Made by a program: the position numbers and the translations under genes
Shown here: positions 16,996 to 27,004 of the stretch, in pieces
How positions within the stretch are numbered: the stretch's first letter is position 1
Layout of the letters: every line of letters begins with the position of its first letter
Notes under the pieces: generated by a model
The model's input: the letters and a program-made list of their open reading frames with translations, nothing else
Database searches by the model: none
Told to the model about the DNA's origin: nothing
Source of the DNA: Actinocorallia sp039871655
Lineage (GTDB): Bacteria > Actinomycetota > Actinomycetes > Streptosporangiales > Streptosporangiaceae
Direction of reading: 5' to 3'
Assembly: GCF_039871655.1 (NCBI RefSeq)
Contig: NZ_JBDPLZ010000014.1
Location: forward strand, 62,001-126,000
Length of the DNA: 64,000 nt

Positions 16996-18279
16996 GTGAC
17001 CACACCTTCCACCCCCGCGAGCCCCGTCGACGTCCTGATCGTCGGAGGCGGCATCGGCGGCCTGAGCGCGGCGTTCGCCCTGTCCCGTGAGGGACTGCGG
17101 GTGCGTGTGCTGGAGCAGGCCCGCGAGTTCGGCGAGGTCGGCGCCGGCATCCAGATCGCGCCCAACTGCACCCGGATCCTGGACGACTACGGCCTGCTGG
17201 AGGAGGCCAAGAGCCTCGGCGTGCTGCCCAAGAGCATGGTGATGCGCGACGCCGTCGACGGCAGCGAGCTGACCCGCCTTGACCTGGCCGATCTGGAGCG
17301 CAAGTACGGCTTCCCGTACATGGTCATCCACCGCAGCGACCTGCACGGCATGTTCCTGCGCGCCTGCCGGCGCTCGGGCGTCGACCTGGTGACCGACGCG
17401 CGGGTCGTCGGCTACGAGAACACCGGGTCCGGCGCCCGGGTGCTGCTGGAGGACGGCCGCGCCGAGGAGGCCCGGGTCGTCATCGCCGCCGACGGCCTGC
17501 ACTCGGTCGCGCGCGGGCTCCTGGCCGACGACGAGCCGGTCAGCTCCGCCTACGTCGCCTACCGGGCCGCGGTGCCCATCGAGAAGGCGGGCCGGGACGT
17601 GGACCTCAGCGAGGTCTCGGTCCACATCGGCCCGCGCTGCCACTTCGTCCAGTACGGGCTGCGCGGCGGCGAGATGCTCAACCAGGTCGCGGTCTTCCAG
17701 TCCCCCAAGGCCCTCGCAGGCGAGGAGGACTGGGGCACTCCCGACGAGCTCGACGACGCCTTCGCCGGGACCTGCCCGGACGTCCAGGCCGGCATCCCGC
17801 TGATGTGGCGCGACCGGTGGTGGCGGATGTTCGACCGCGATCCGATCATGACCTGGGTCGACGGCGACATCGTGCTGCTCGGCGACGCCGCCCATCCGCC
17901 GCTGCAGTACATGGCGCAGGGCGCGATCATGGCGATCGAGGACGGCTGGGTGCTCGCCGGGCACGTCGCGGCGCGCCGCGCCGAGGACGGCTCGATCGAC
18001 TGGGCCGGCGCGCTCGCGGCCTATGAGGCCGTCCGCCCCGAGCATTGCCGCCGCGTCCTGAGCACGGGCCGCGTGTGGGGCGAACTGTGGCACCTCGACG
18101 GCCTTCCCCGCCTGCAGCGCAACGCGCTCCTGCGGGCCCGCGACACCTACGACTACACCTTCACCGAGTGGATCTACGGTCCGACGGCCCTGACCCCCGA
18201 GGAGGAGCCGCCGATGTTCACCCCGATCCCCCTGGACTCCGTCGACGTGTCCGGCCCGGGTCCGGCGTCTCCACGGTGA
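16996..18279 (+). CDS. 3-hydroxybenzoate 6-monooxygenase (FAD-dependent)
   Basis: A protein of 427 residues from a GTG start with GAGGAGAGC upstream. Group A flavoprotein hydroxylase: VLIVGGGIGGLSAAFAL for the FAD ADP moiety, VIAADGLHS (the DG motif) and VLLGDAAHPPLQYMAQGA for ribityl/GD binding. Similar to salicylate hydroxylases, but the gentisate genes in the same operon point to para-hydroxylation of 3-hydroxybenzoate to gentisate with NAD(P)H and O2. It is last in the operon, with a terminator hairpin beginning inside its 3' end. Confidence 0.85.
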   Translation: MTTPSTPASPVDVLIVGGGIGGLSAAFALSREGLRVRVLEQAREFGEVGAGIQIAPNCTRILDDYGLLEEAKSLGVLPKSMVMRDAVDGSELTRLDLADLERKYGFPYMVIHRSDLHGMFLRACRRSGVDLVTDARVVGYENTGSGARVLLEDGRAEEARVVIAADGLHSVARGLLADDEPVSSAYVAYRAAVPIEKAGRDVDLSEVSVHIGPRCHFVQYGLRGGEMLNQVAVFQSPKALAGEEDWGTPDELDDAFAGTCPDVQAGIPLMWRDRWWRMFDRDPIMTWVDGDIVLLGDAAHPPLQYMAQGAIMAIEDGWVLAGHVAARRAEDGSIDWAGALAAYEAVRPEHCRRVLSTGRVWGELWHLDGLPRLQRNALLRARDTYDYTFTEWIYGPTALTPEEEPPMFTPIPLDSVDVSGPGPASPR

Positions 18280-18293
18280 GAGCCGGACCCGGG
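18255..18293 (+). terminator. hairpin at the end of the gentisate operon
   Basis: CCCGGGTCCGGC pairs perfectly with GCCGGACCCGGG (12 bp, 15-nt loop). The 5' arm lies in the last codons of the monooxygenase gene. There is no U-tract, as is usual in high-GC actinomycetes. Confidence 0.65.
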
Positions 18294-18315
18294 GCGGTCG
18301 TCTGTTTCCCGGTGG

Positions 18316-18480
18316 TCAGCGCGAGCCGAAGAGACGGGAGAGAAAGCCGCTCTTCGGCTCCTTCGGGTGGCCGGGGCAGCGATTCCGGGCGGGGACCGAC
18401 CGCATGACCTGGTCGACGTGCTGGCCGCACCCGGCCCAGGTGGTCTTTCCGCACTTTTTGCAGGTGACGGCTCTGCACAT
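18316..18480 (-). CDS. 54-residue Zn-ribbon-like protein
   Basis: A small gene from the ATG at 18480 to the TGA at 18316-18318. The start has an excellent ribosome site (GAGGAGATCCCC). The product begins MCRAVTCKKCGKTTWAGCGQ and has five N-terminal cysteines in CxxxxCxxC...C spacing plus a later CPGH, which fits a zinc-binding ribbon. The C-terminal third is basic (KSGFLSRLFGSR). Similar short cysteine-rich proteins are widespread in actinomycetes; their role is not known. The CsoR-type palindrome upstream suggests metal- or sulfur-responsive expression. Confidence 0.75.
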   Translation of the reverse strand: MCRAVTCKKCGKTTWAGCGQHVDQVMRSVPARNRCPGHPKEPKSGFLSRLFGSR

Positions 18481-18532
18481 GGGGATCTCCTCGGGTCTCG
18501 TCGTTGATTGGAAACCGATACCTTGCCCTTCA

Positions 18533-18552
18533 ATATACCCCTAGGGGTATAT
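18533..18552. promoter_or_regulatory. CsoR-family operator-like palindrome
   Basis: ATATACCCCTAGGGGTATAT is a perfect 20-bp palindrome with the TACCCC/GGGGTA half-sites of CsoR-family repressors, which sense Cu(I), persulfide or aldehydes. It lies 52 bp upstream of the 54-residue Zn-ribbon gene (minus strand) and 116 bp upstream of the TetR gene (plus strand). No CsoR gene is in this window, so the repressor must act in trans. Position relative to the start favours control of the small gene. Confidence 0.7.
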
Positions 18553-18667
18553 GACCCGGTATGTCCGAGAGCGGGACGGGGAGCGACACCCCCGAAACGC
18601 CAGGTGCCGGGGCCTGCGGCCGGACGGGCATACTCGATCTGAAAGATCACTGGAGGGGACGACCACC

Positions 18668-19312
18668 ATGGCGGGTCCGAAGACCGACCGCAGGCAGCAG
18701 CACGGGGAGATATCCCGCCAGCGCATCCTCGACGCCACCGTCGAGATCGCGGCCGAGCGCGGTTACGAGGGCACCAGCATCTCGCTGGTGAGCAAGCGGT
18801 CAGGACTGCCGGCGAGCTCGATCTACTGGCACTTCAAGGACAAGGACCACCTGCTGGCCGCCGTCATGGAACGCAGCTACCAGCTGTGGCAGGCCCGCCT
18901 GTCGCAGGCCTGGGAGGCCCCGGAGCCGGGGGCGGACCGCGCGGAGGCCCTGTCCGCCATGAGCCGGGCCATCTCGACCAGCCTGCTGGAGCAGCCGGAG
19001 TTCCTGCGCCTGGGGATGATGCTGACGCTCGAGCGCCGCCCGGTGGAGGCGAAGGCACGCGAACTGTTCACCCGGATCCGCGCCGAGGTCCACGGGCTCG
19101 CCGTGACGGAGTTCGAGCGGGTACTGGCGGACGTGCCCGAGGAGCGCCGCACCGACCTGGCACGGCGGCTGGCGACCTTCACCCTCGCCGCCTCCGACGG
19201 CCTCTTCCTCGCCTACCACCTCGATCCTGACGGCTTCGACCTCGTCGCCGAGTTCGAGATGCTCTCGGTGACGGTCGACGCGGCCCTCGGCCGCTGGATC
19301 CCCAAGGCCTGA
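18668..19312 (+). CDS. TetR/AcrR family transcriptional regulator
   Basis: A protein of 214 residues; ATG preceded by GGAGGGGACGACC. The N-terminal HTH spans RILDATVEIAAERGYEGTSI and LVSKRSGLPASSIYWHFKDK, the standard TetR pattern. The C-terminal ligand domain is of the type with EFLRLGMMLTLERRP. It lies 113 bp before the three-gene aromatic cluster in the same direction and is its likely local regulator. Confidence 0.87.
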   Translation: MAGPKTDRRQQHGEISRQRILDATVEIAAERGYEGTSISLVSKRSGLPASSIYWHFKDKDHLLAAVMERSYQLWQARLSQAWEAPEPGADRAEALSAMSRAISTSLLEQPEFLRLGMMLTLERRPVEAKARELFTRIRAEVHGLAVTEFERVLADVPEERRTDLARRLATFTLAASDGLFLAYHLDPDGFDLVAEFEMLSVTVDAALGRWIPKA

Positions 19313-19370
19313 GAGCCGGGACCGCCCCGTTCCCACCCTGCAAGACCGCCGGACGCCCACTTCCCTGTAG

Positions 19371-19399
19371 TGACCGTTCCTGAGTATATTGACCGCTCC
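19371..19399. promoter_or_regulatory. promoter region with 19-bp-spaced direct repeat before the aromatic hydroxylase genes
   Basis: TGACCGTTCC (19371) and TGACCGCTCC (19390) differ at one base and are 19 bp apart, nearly two helical turns. TATATT (19385-19390) between them could be a -10 element. Repeats flanking a -10 box are consistent with an operator, possibly for the adjacent TetR protein. Confidence 0.4.
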
Positions 19400-19425
19400 A
19401 GTACTTGAAGAGGAGCGCGGGTGAC

Positions 19426-21000
19426 ATGGGCGAAGACGATGCCTACGACGTGGCGGTGATCGGGTACGGGCCGACGGGGGTCACCGCGGCGAACCTGCTC
19501 GGCGGCATGGGTCTGCGGGTGGCGGTGATCGAGCGCGACGCGGAGGTCTTCTCCCGGGCGCGGGCGATCTCCACCGACGAGGAGGTCCTGCGAATCTGGC
19601 AGCGCATCGGCCTGGCCGAGCGGCTCAAGCGGGACATGCTGGCCGACCTGCCGCTCGAGTTCGTGGACGAGCACGGCAGGCCGTTCCTCAGCGCGTGCCC
19701 GCCGTCGCGCGGCAACGGGCACCCGCCGCAGATGTTCATCTACCAGCCGGCCTTGGAGCAGGTCCTGCGCGAGGGCGTCGACCGGTATCCGAACGTGGAG
19801 CTCCTGCTGGAGCACGAGTGCCTGCGCCTGAGCCAGGATCCCGGCGGGGTGGAGCTGACGCTGGTGCACACCGGCGGCGATGCCGTCCGGAGGCTGCGGG
19901 CCTCTTATGTGATCGCGGCCGACGGCGGCTCGAGCCTCACCCGGGCGCAGCTGAACATCGGATATGAGGGCCGCACCTACGAGGACCGCTGGGTGGTCAT
20001 CGACACCGAGATGACCAGGCCGTGGCCGGGGCACGACCGGCTGAGGTTCCACTGCGACCCGTCGCGGCCCGCGGTCGACTGCCCGACCCCGCTGGGACAC
20101 CACCGCTGGGAGTTCCCCATCCTGGACGGCGAGGACGAGAAGTACCTGGTCGGCGATGAGGCGATCTGGAAGCTGCTGGCCCGCTACGGCATCACCGCCG
20201 AGCACGTGAAGATCCTGCGGGCCACCGTCTACAGCCACCATGTGCGCTTCGCCTCCCGCTGGCGCGCCGGCCGGGTCTTCCTCGCCGGGGACGCCGCGCA
20301 CGCGATGCCCCCGTGGATCGGCCAGGGCATGGCCGCCGGGGTGCGGGACGCGGCCAACCTGTGCTGGAAGCTCGCCGCCGTCCTGCACGGGCAACTGCCC
20401 GAGACGCTCCTGGACACCTACGAGGCCGAACGCAAACCCCATGTCCGCGGGATCACCGACCGGGCGGTGGCCGTCGGGAAGATCATCACGGAGCGGCGGC
20501 GGCCCCTCACCCGCCTGCGCGACCCGCTGGGCAGAACGATCATGCGCGTCGAACCCCTGAAGCGATTCCTGCAGGAGAACGCCTGGGTGCCGACGCCGCG
20601 CTATCCCGACGGCCTGCAGGCCACGCCGCGCACACCCGCCACCGGCCGCCTCATCCCCCAGCCGTTCGTCACCGGCCCCGCCGGTGAGCGGGTGCGGCTG
20701 GACGACGTGCTCGGCTCGCGCTGGGTGCTGCTGCACGCCGGAACCAGGGCGGAGCATCCGTCCTGGGCCGGGCTGGGCGTCCCGTCCCTCACCGTCAGAC
20801 CGGCCGGGTCGACGCCGGCGGAGAACACGATCGTCGACAGCGACGGCGTCCTGCAGTCCTGGATGACCCGGCACCGAGCGGCGGCCCTCGCCCTGCGCCC
20901 GGACGGCTTCGTCTACGCGGCGGCCCCCGCGGGCACGCCGCTCCCCCCGCCGCCTACCGGTTTCTCCCTCGTGCCGCCCCCGACCACCAGCCAGAAGTGA
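19426..21000 (+). CDS. 3-(3-hydroxyphenyl)propionate hydroxylase-like FAD monooxygenase
   Basis: A protein of 524 residues, ATG with AAGAGGAGCG upstream. Class A flavoprotein monooxygenase of the MhpA type: GYGPTGVTAANLLG (ADP binding), VIAADGGSSLTR (DG), VFLAGDAAHAMPPWIGQGMA and GVRDAANLCWKLAAVL (GD region, close to MhpA). A C-terminal thioredoxin-like domain of ~100 residues follows, as in the family. It would hydroxylate a 3-hydroxyphenyl side-chain acid to the catechol, which the dioxygenase two genes later can cleave. The exact aromatic substrate is uncertain. Confidence 0.82.
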   Translation: MGEDDAYDVAVIGYGPTGVTAANLLGGMGLRVAVIERDAEVFSRARAISTDEEVLRIWQRIGLAERLKRDMLADLPLEFVDEHGRPFLSACPPSRGNGHPPQMFIYQPALEQVLREGVDRYPNVELLLEHECLRLSQDPGGVELTLVHTGGDAVRRLRASYVIAADGGSSLTRAQLNIGYEGRTYEDRWVVIDTEMTRPWPGHDRLRFHCDPSRPAVDCPTPLGHHRWEFPILDGEDEKYLVGDEAIWKLLARYGITAEHVKILRATVYSHHVRFASRWRAGRVFLAGDAAHAMPPWIGQGMAAGVRDAANLCWKLAAVLHGQLPETLLDTYEAERKPHVRGITDRAVAVGKIITERRRPLTRLRDPLGRTIMRVEPLKRFLQENAWVPTPRYPDGLQATPRTPATGRLIPQPFVTGPAGERVRLDDVLGSRWVLLHAGTRAEHPSWAGLGVPSLTVRPAGSTPAENTIVDSDGVLQSWMTRHRAAALALRPDGFVYAAAPAGTPLPPPPTGFSLVPPPTTSQK

Positions 21001-21008
21001 GGACCACC

Positions 21009-21887
21009 ATGACCACGACCGTGCCGCCGGGGATACCGGAGCTGCGAGAGTCCCTGGTCGACGTCGACGGCAAGAAGATCTTCGTCGCCGAGACCGGGGA
21101 CGGGCCGCCCGTGCTGATGCTGCACGGCGGCGGTCCCGGAGCCTCCGGCGTCTCCAACTACAGCCGCAACATCGCGGCACTGGCCGAAAGGTACCGGGTC
21201 ATCGTGCCCGACCTGCCCGGCTACGGACGCAGCACCAAGGGCGTCGACCCCGACGACCCCTTCGGGTACCTCGCCGACAACATCCGCGGCCTGCTCGACG
21301 CCCTCGGCATCGACCGCGCCCACCTGGTCGGCAACTCCTACGGCGGCGCCTGCGCCCTGCGCCTGGCCCTGGACACCCCGCAGCGGGTGGACCGCATGGT
21401 GCTCATGGGGCCCGGCGGCATCGGCACCACCCGCGGCCTGCCGACGCCCGGCCTGCAGTCCCTGCTCTCCTACTACGGCGGAGACGGGCCCTCACGCGCC
21501 AAGCTCGAGAAGTTCATCCGCGAATACCTCGTCTTCAACGCAGCCCAGATCCCCGACTCCGTCATCGACGAGCGCTACCAGGCCAGCATCGACCCCGAAG
21601 TGATCGCGGACCCGCCGCTGCGGCGCCCGTCCGGCCCGAACGCGCCGCGCACCCTGTGGCGCATGGACTTCACCCGAGACAAGCGCCTGTCCCGCCTGCC
21701 CGTACCCACCCTCGTCCTGTGGGGCGCCCAGGACAAGGTCAACCGGCCCAGCGGCGGCCCGGCGCTGGCCGGACGCATGCCCGACTGCGACCTGTACCTG
21801 GTGGCCAACACCGGGCACTGGGTGCAGTTCGAACGCCCCGAGCTCTTCAACCGCCTGTGCGCCGACTTCCTGGGGGGACTGCGATGA
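21009..21887 (+). CDS. alpha/beta hydrolase of the meta-cleavage (MhpC/BphD) type
   Basis: A protein of 292 residues from the ATG at 21009 with GTGAGG eight bases upstream; a GTG at 20997 overlapping the previous stop is less likely. Oxyanion/N-terminal HGGGPGASG, nucleophile GNSYGG, acid in LWGAQDKVN and catalytic His in NTGHWVQFE. The C-C bond hydrolases of this group split the ring-fission product of extradiol cleavage. Coupled by ATGA to the dioxygenase gene. Confidence 0.85.
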   Translation: MTTTVPPGIPELRESLVDVDGKKIFVAETGDGPPVLMLHGGGPGASGVSNYSRNIAALAERYRVIVPDLPGYGRSTKGVDPDDPFGYLADNIRGLLDALGIDRAHLVGNSYGGACALRLALDTPQRVDRMVLMGPGGIGTTRGLPTPGLQSLLSYYGGDGPSRAKLEKFIREYLVFNAAQIPDSVIDERYQASIDPEVIADPPLRRPSGPNAPRTLWRMDFTRDKRLSRLPVPTLVLWGAQDKVNRPSGGPALAGRMPDCDLYLVANTGHWVQFERPELFNRLCADFLGGLR

Positions 21888-22900
21888 CCCCGCCCCTCGC
21901 CGCGCCCTCGGTGTTCGGCACCGTCCACCTCGGCTACGTCGTCATCGAGACCGACCGATTCACCGACTGGCGGCGCTTCGGCACGGACGCCATCGGCATG
22001 CACCACGAGGATCTCGACGAGCGGCGCATGCGCTTTCGATTGGACGATCAAGAGTGCCGCTTCCTGCTCGTGCGCGGCCCGGCCGAAGACGTCGTCGCCG
22101 TCGGCTGGCACGTCGACGACCACACCGTCTTCGAGCGGATCGAGGCCCGCGTACGCTCCCACGGGGTGCCGATCAAGCACGGCACCGACGAGGAGGCGGC
22201 GCTGCGCGGCGTGGAGCGGCTGCTGCGCTTCCCCGGGCCCAAGGGCATCACCCAGGAGATCTACACCACGCCCCGGATCGCCGGCGAGCCGCTGAACATG
22301 CTCGCCCGCGGATTCGTCACCGGCGAGGCCGGCATGGGCCACATCGCCCTGACCAGCACCAAGCCGGCGCAGGTCCGCGGCTACTTCGACACCGTCTTCG
22401 ACGCCCGCCTGAGCGACTACATCGACGAGACCATCAGCGGCGTCAAACTCAAGATCCGCTTCCTGCGCGTCAACGAACGCCACCACACCATCGCCGTGGC
22501 CTCCGTCCGGGGTCTGCCGCTCGACCCGATCCCCACCCGGGTCCAGCACCTCAACATCCAGGTCGCCCACCTCGACGACCTCGCCCAGAGCTACCAGCGC
22601 GTCTGCGAGCTCGGCTTCGACATGGCCCTGTCGGTCGGACAGCACACCAACGACAAGGAACTGTCCTACTACGCCCGCACCCCCTCGGGCTTCGAGTGGG
22701 AGGTCGGCTGGAACCCCGTCACCGTCGACGAGTCCACCTGGCAGCCCACCACCCACCATGGCATCAGCATCTGGGGGCACAAGCCCGTCGGGCAGACCAT
22801 CGTCGACAAGCTCGACCGGTTCCGCGTCGGAGCGCTCTCCCTCGTCCGCCCCGAGAAGACCGTCCCCCGGCTCGGCGGCGCGGGCGTCCCCGACGACTGA
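21884..22900 (+). CDS. type I extradiol ring-cleavage dioxygenase (VOC fold)
   Basis: A protein of 338 residues, with two VOC domain pairs. The Fe(II) ligands of the BphC/HsaC class are visible: His in GMGHIALTS, His in VQHLNIQVAHLDDL and Glu in SGFEWEVGW. Conserved second-sphere residues include SYYARTPSGF. It would cleave the catechol made by the preceding hydroxylase, and the hydrolase would then split the product. The later enzymes of such a pathway (hydratase, aldolase, aldehyde dehydrogenase) are not nearby. Confidence 0.87.
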   Translation: MTPPLAAPSVFGTVHLGYVVIETDRFTDWRRFGTDAIGMHHEDLDERRMRFRLDDQECRFLLVRGPAEDVVAVGWHVDDHTVFERIEARVRSHGVPIKHGTDEEAALRGVERLLRFPGPKGITQEIYTTPRIAGEPLNMLARGFVTGEAGMGHIALTSTKPAQVRGYFDTVFDARLSDYIDETISGVKLKIRFLRVNERHHTIAVASVRGLPLDPIPTRVQHLNIQVAHLDDLAQSYQRVCELGFDMALSVGQHTNDKELSYYARTPSGFEWEVGWNPVTVDESTWQPTTHHGISIWGHKPVGQTIVDKLDRFRVGALSLVRPEKTVPRLGGAGVPDD

Positions 22901-22933
22901 GGGGGCGGACGCCCGCGCCGCCGATCCCGAAGG

Positions 22934-22970
22934 ACGAGGGGTGCCGCCGTTCTCCGGCGGCACCCCTCGT
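22934..22970 (+). terminator. strong hairpin terminator after the extradiol operon
   Basis: ACGAGGGGTGCCGCC pairs perfectly with GGCGGCACCCCTCGT: 15 bp with a 7-nt loop, 34 bp after the dioxygenase stop. Confidence 0.85.
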
Positions 22971-23124
22971 GTCTCACAGGCGGGCGCCATGCGGCACGTT
23001 GTGACCTTCGTCACCGATAGAGCGGGCGAGCGGGCGGGAGCGCCCGAGGCGCTTGCCGTTTCGCGGCCAAACTTGGCCATATCGCTTAATTGACTTATTC
23101 GTGTTTAGGGGGTTGAGTGGTGGC

Positions 23125-23556
23125 GTGAGCGAAACGGAGACACCCGCCGCGCTGCTGCGCGGAGCAGGGCTGAGGGTGACCTCAGCCCGCGTGGCGATCA
23201 TCGACACTCTGCGCACCGGCCAGCACCAGACGGCGGAAACCGTCGCGGAGCAGGTCAGAAGCCGTGTGGGCACCGTCTCCACGCAGGCCGTGTACGAGGC
23301 GCTGAACGCGCTCACCGACGCCGGGCTTCTGCGCCGGATCGAGCCCATGGGCAGCGCCGCCCGCTACGAGACCCGCGTCGGCGACAACCACCATCACCTC
23401 GTGTGCCGCGGTTGCGGCGCGGTCACCGACGTCGACTGCGCCGTCGGCCACGCGCCGTGCCTGGAGCCCGCCCACGCCGCGGGCTACGAGGTGGACGAGG
23501 CCGACGTCATCTACTGGGGCACCTGCCCGCAGTGCCGAGAAGGGCGTGACTCATGA
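23125..23556 (+). CDS. furA: Fur family regulator, FurA type
   Basis: A protein of 143 residues from the GTG at 23125, the first start after an AGGGGG purine stretch. The Fur winged helix spans LLRGAGLRVTSARVAIIDTL and VSTQAVYEALNALTDAGLLR. Metal sites: DNHHHLVCRGCG and a C-terminal CPQC, the zinc cysteines. It lies immediately upstream of katG, the classical actinobacterial furA-katG pair in which FurA represses both until peroxide oxidises it. The promoter region before it (about 23085-23110) is unusually AT-rich and probably holds its own operator. Confidence 0.88.
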   Translation: MSETETPAALLRGAGLRVTSARVAIIDTLRTGQHQTAETVAEQVRSRVGTVSTQAVYEALNALTDAGLLRRIEPMGSAARYETRVGDNHHHLVCRGCGAVTDVDCAVGHAPCLEPAHAAGYEVDEADVIYWGTCPQCREGRDS

Positions 23557-23675
23557 CCGGCAGGACCATCTCCACGACCGACACCATCTCCCCCGCGCCG
23601 ACCCGATGAAGATCGAGGACCGTCCCGCCCTCGGGACTCCCGGATTCACCCTCGCCCAGCTCTCGAAGGAGTCAC

Positions 23676-25910
<2,235 letters not shown>

Positions 25911-25918
25911 TCCTGCTG

Positions 25919-25948
25919 TTCGGGTCGGCCCGCGCGGGCCGACCCGAA
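25919..25948 (+). terminator. terminator hairpin 1 after katG
   Basis: TTCGGGTCGGCCC-gcgc-GGGCCGACCCGAA: a perfect 13-bp stem beginning 8 bp after the katG stop codon. Confidence 0.85.
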
Positions 25949-25980
25949 CATCCCTGCCCGAAGAGCTTCACTCCGGCATG

Positions 25981-26010
25981 ACGAAGCCCCCGATCACTCG
26001 GGGGCTTCGT
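25981..26010 (+). terminator. terminator hairpin 2 after katG
   Basis: ACGAAGCCCCCGA-tcac-TCGGGGGCTTCGT: a perfect 13-bp stem 32 bp beyond the first hairpin. With the first it forms a tandem terminator; it can also stop transcripts arriving from the minus strand. Confidence 0.8.
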
Positions 26011-26078
26011 CGTATGAACCTGCCGGATCACCGTGGACGGACCGTCCGCGATGCGCCCGGCCGTGGTTCAGATGGCTG

Positions 26079-26627
26079 TCAGCCTCCGGCCCACCAGCGG
26101 TAGCCACCGTCGAAGTAGCCGGTCACGGTGGCGTACGGCTTGTAGGTGCGGCCGTTGCCCGTGTAGTAGAACCGGCCCTTCACCTTGGCGGTGGTGGAGC
26201 TCCAGCTGCGGGTGTGGGTCAGGCTCTTCTTGGCCCAGCCGCGCCAGCGCCAGGTCGTCCGGTCGTAGGTGTAGCTGCGGTACTTGGCCTTGGACGAGAC
26301 GACCTCGTAGCCGTCGTAGCACCAGTCGAGGCGAACCTTGACCCAGATCAGCCAGCGGCCGCGCTTGGAGGCGCGGAGGCCCTGGGTGCGCTCATACTGG
26401 CGGCACGAGGCCTTCTTGAGGGCCGCGACCTCCTTGGCGCTGTACCTGGTTCCGTCGTGCTCGGCCCGGGCGAGGAACTCCATCCCCGAGATCGTGCCCT
26501 GGCGCACGACGGTGTCCTCGACACCGAACTCCCCTGATCCGGGAGACGCGGCGGCGGGGGAGCCCATGGGGGCGAGCCCTGCGAGCAGGGCTACGGACAG
26601 TGCGGCCGCGGTTGTGAACCGTCGCAT
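26079..26627 (-). CDS. secreted hypothetical protein
   Basis: A protein of 182 residues from the ATG at 26627 (MRRFTTAAALSVALLAG), which has GGAAGG upstream; earlier in-frame codons do not. The Sec signal probably ends at PAAASP. The mature domain is rich in tyrosine, tryptophan and arginine (RYSAKEVAALKKASCRQY, RSYTYDRTTWRWRGWAKK, YFDGGYRWWAGG) with two cysteines, a composition typical of small secreted actinomycete proteins of unknown function. Confidence 0.65.
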   Translation of the reverse strand: MRRFTTAAALSVALLAGLAPMGSPAAASPGSGEFGVEDTVVRQGTISGMEFLARAEHDGTRYSAKEVAALKKASCRQYERTQGLRASKRGRWLIWVKVRLDWCYDGYEVVSSKAKYRSYTYDRTTWRWRGWAKKSLTHTRSWSSTTAKVKGRFYYTGNGRTYKPYATVTGYFDGGYRWWAGG

Positions 26628-26745
26628 GAAGGCCTTCCCGTGTAAAGGGTCCATAAATTTCACATGATCATAACAAGCAGATCAAGATCAAGTCGGCTGG
26701 TTGCACCGCGACCTAGGCCACACCTGGCCAATTCCGTTTATTTGT

Positions 26746-26763
26746 ACAGATCGGCCAATCTGT
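26746..26763. promoter_or_regulatory. inverted repeat ACAGAT-N6-ATCTGT
   Basis: A perfect 6-bp dyad with a 6-bp spacer, 119 bp upstream of the secreted-protein ATG and 242 bp upstream of the transporter. Possible operator; which gene it serves is unclear. Confidence 0.35.
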
Positions 26764-26928
26764 CGACCGCGCCGGACGGCTGCACGTCGCGCACCGGACA
26801 GGACCGCCACCATGGCGTACATCAACCCTGATTTCACAATCCTCGAGATCTGTCAGACCTTCTGCGGCCAGTCGTCGCCCCATTCCAGGCCCTTGCTCCG
26901 ACCGGCACACCCGAAGGGCAATACGTGC

Positions 26929-26944
26929 GAAACATGGCTGTTTC
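26929..26944. promoter_or_regulatory. inverted repeat GAAACA-tggc-TGTTTC before the MFS gene
   Basis: A perfect 6-bp dyad with a 4-bp spacer, 60 bp upstream of the transporter ATG. An AT-rich stretch (TTATATCTTGTACG) follows that could carry the promoter. The position is right for repressor control of the transporter; no regulator gene is adjacent. Confidence 0.45.
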
Positions 26945-27004
26945 TTATATCTTGTACGATCCAGGCATATGTCTGATGTATTACCACCCGGACAGGAGCA
27001 GACC

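Larger units (their letters stand above)
26628..27004. other. 377-bp intergenic region with two inverted repeats, no gene seen
   Basis: Divergent promoter space between the secreted protein (minus) and the MFS transporter (plus). It has lower GC than its surroundings. It contains two separate dyads, annotated individually. No credible small coding region or RNA fold was found by eye. Confidence 0.5.
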
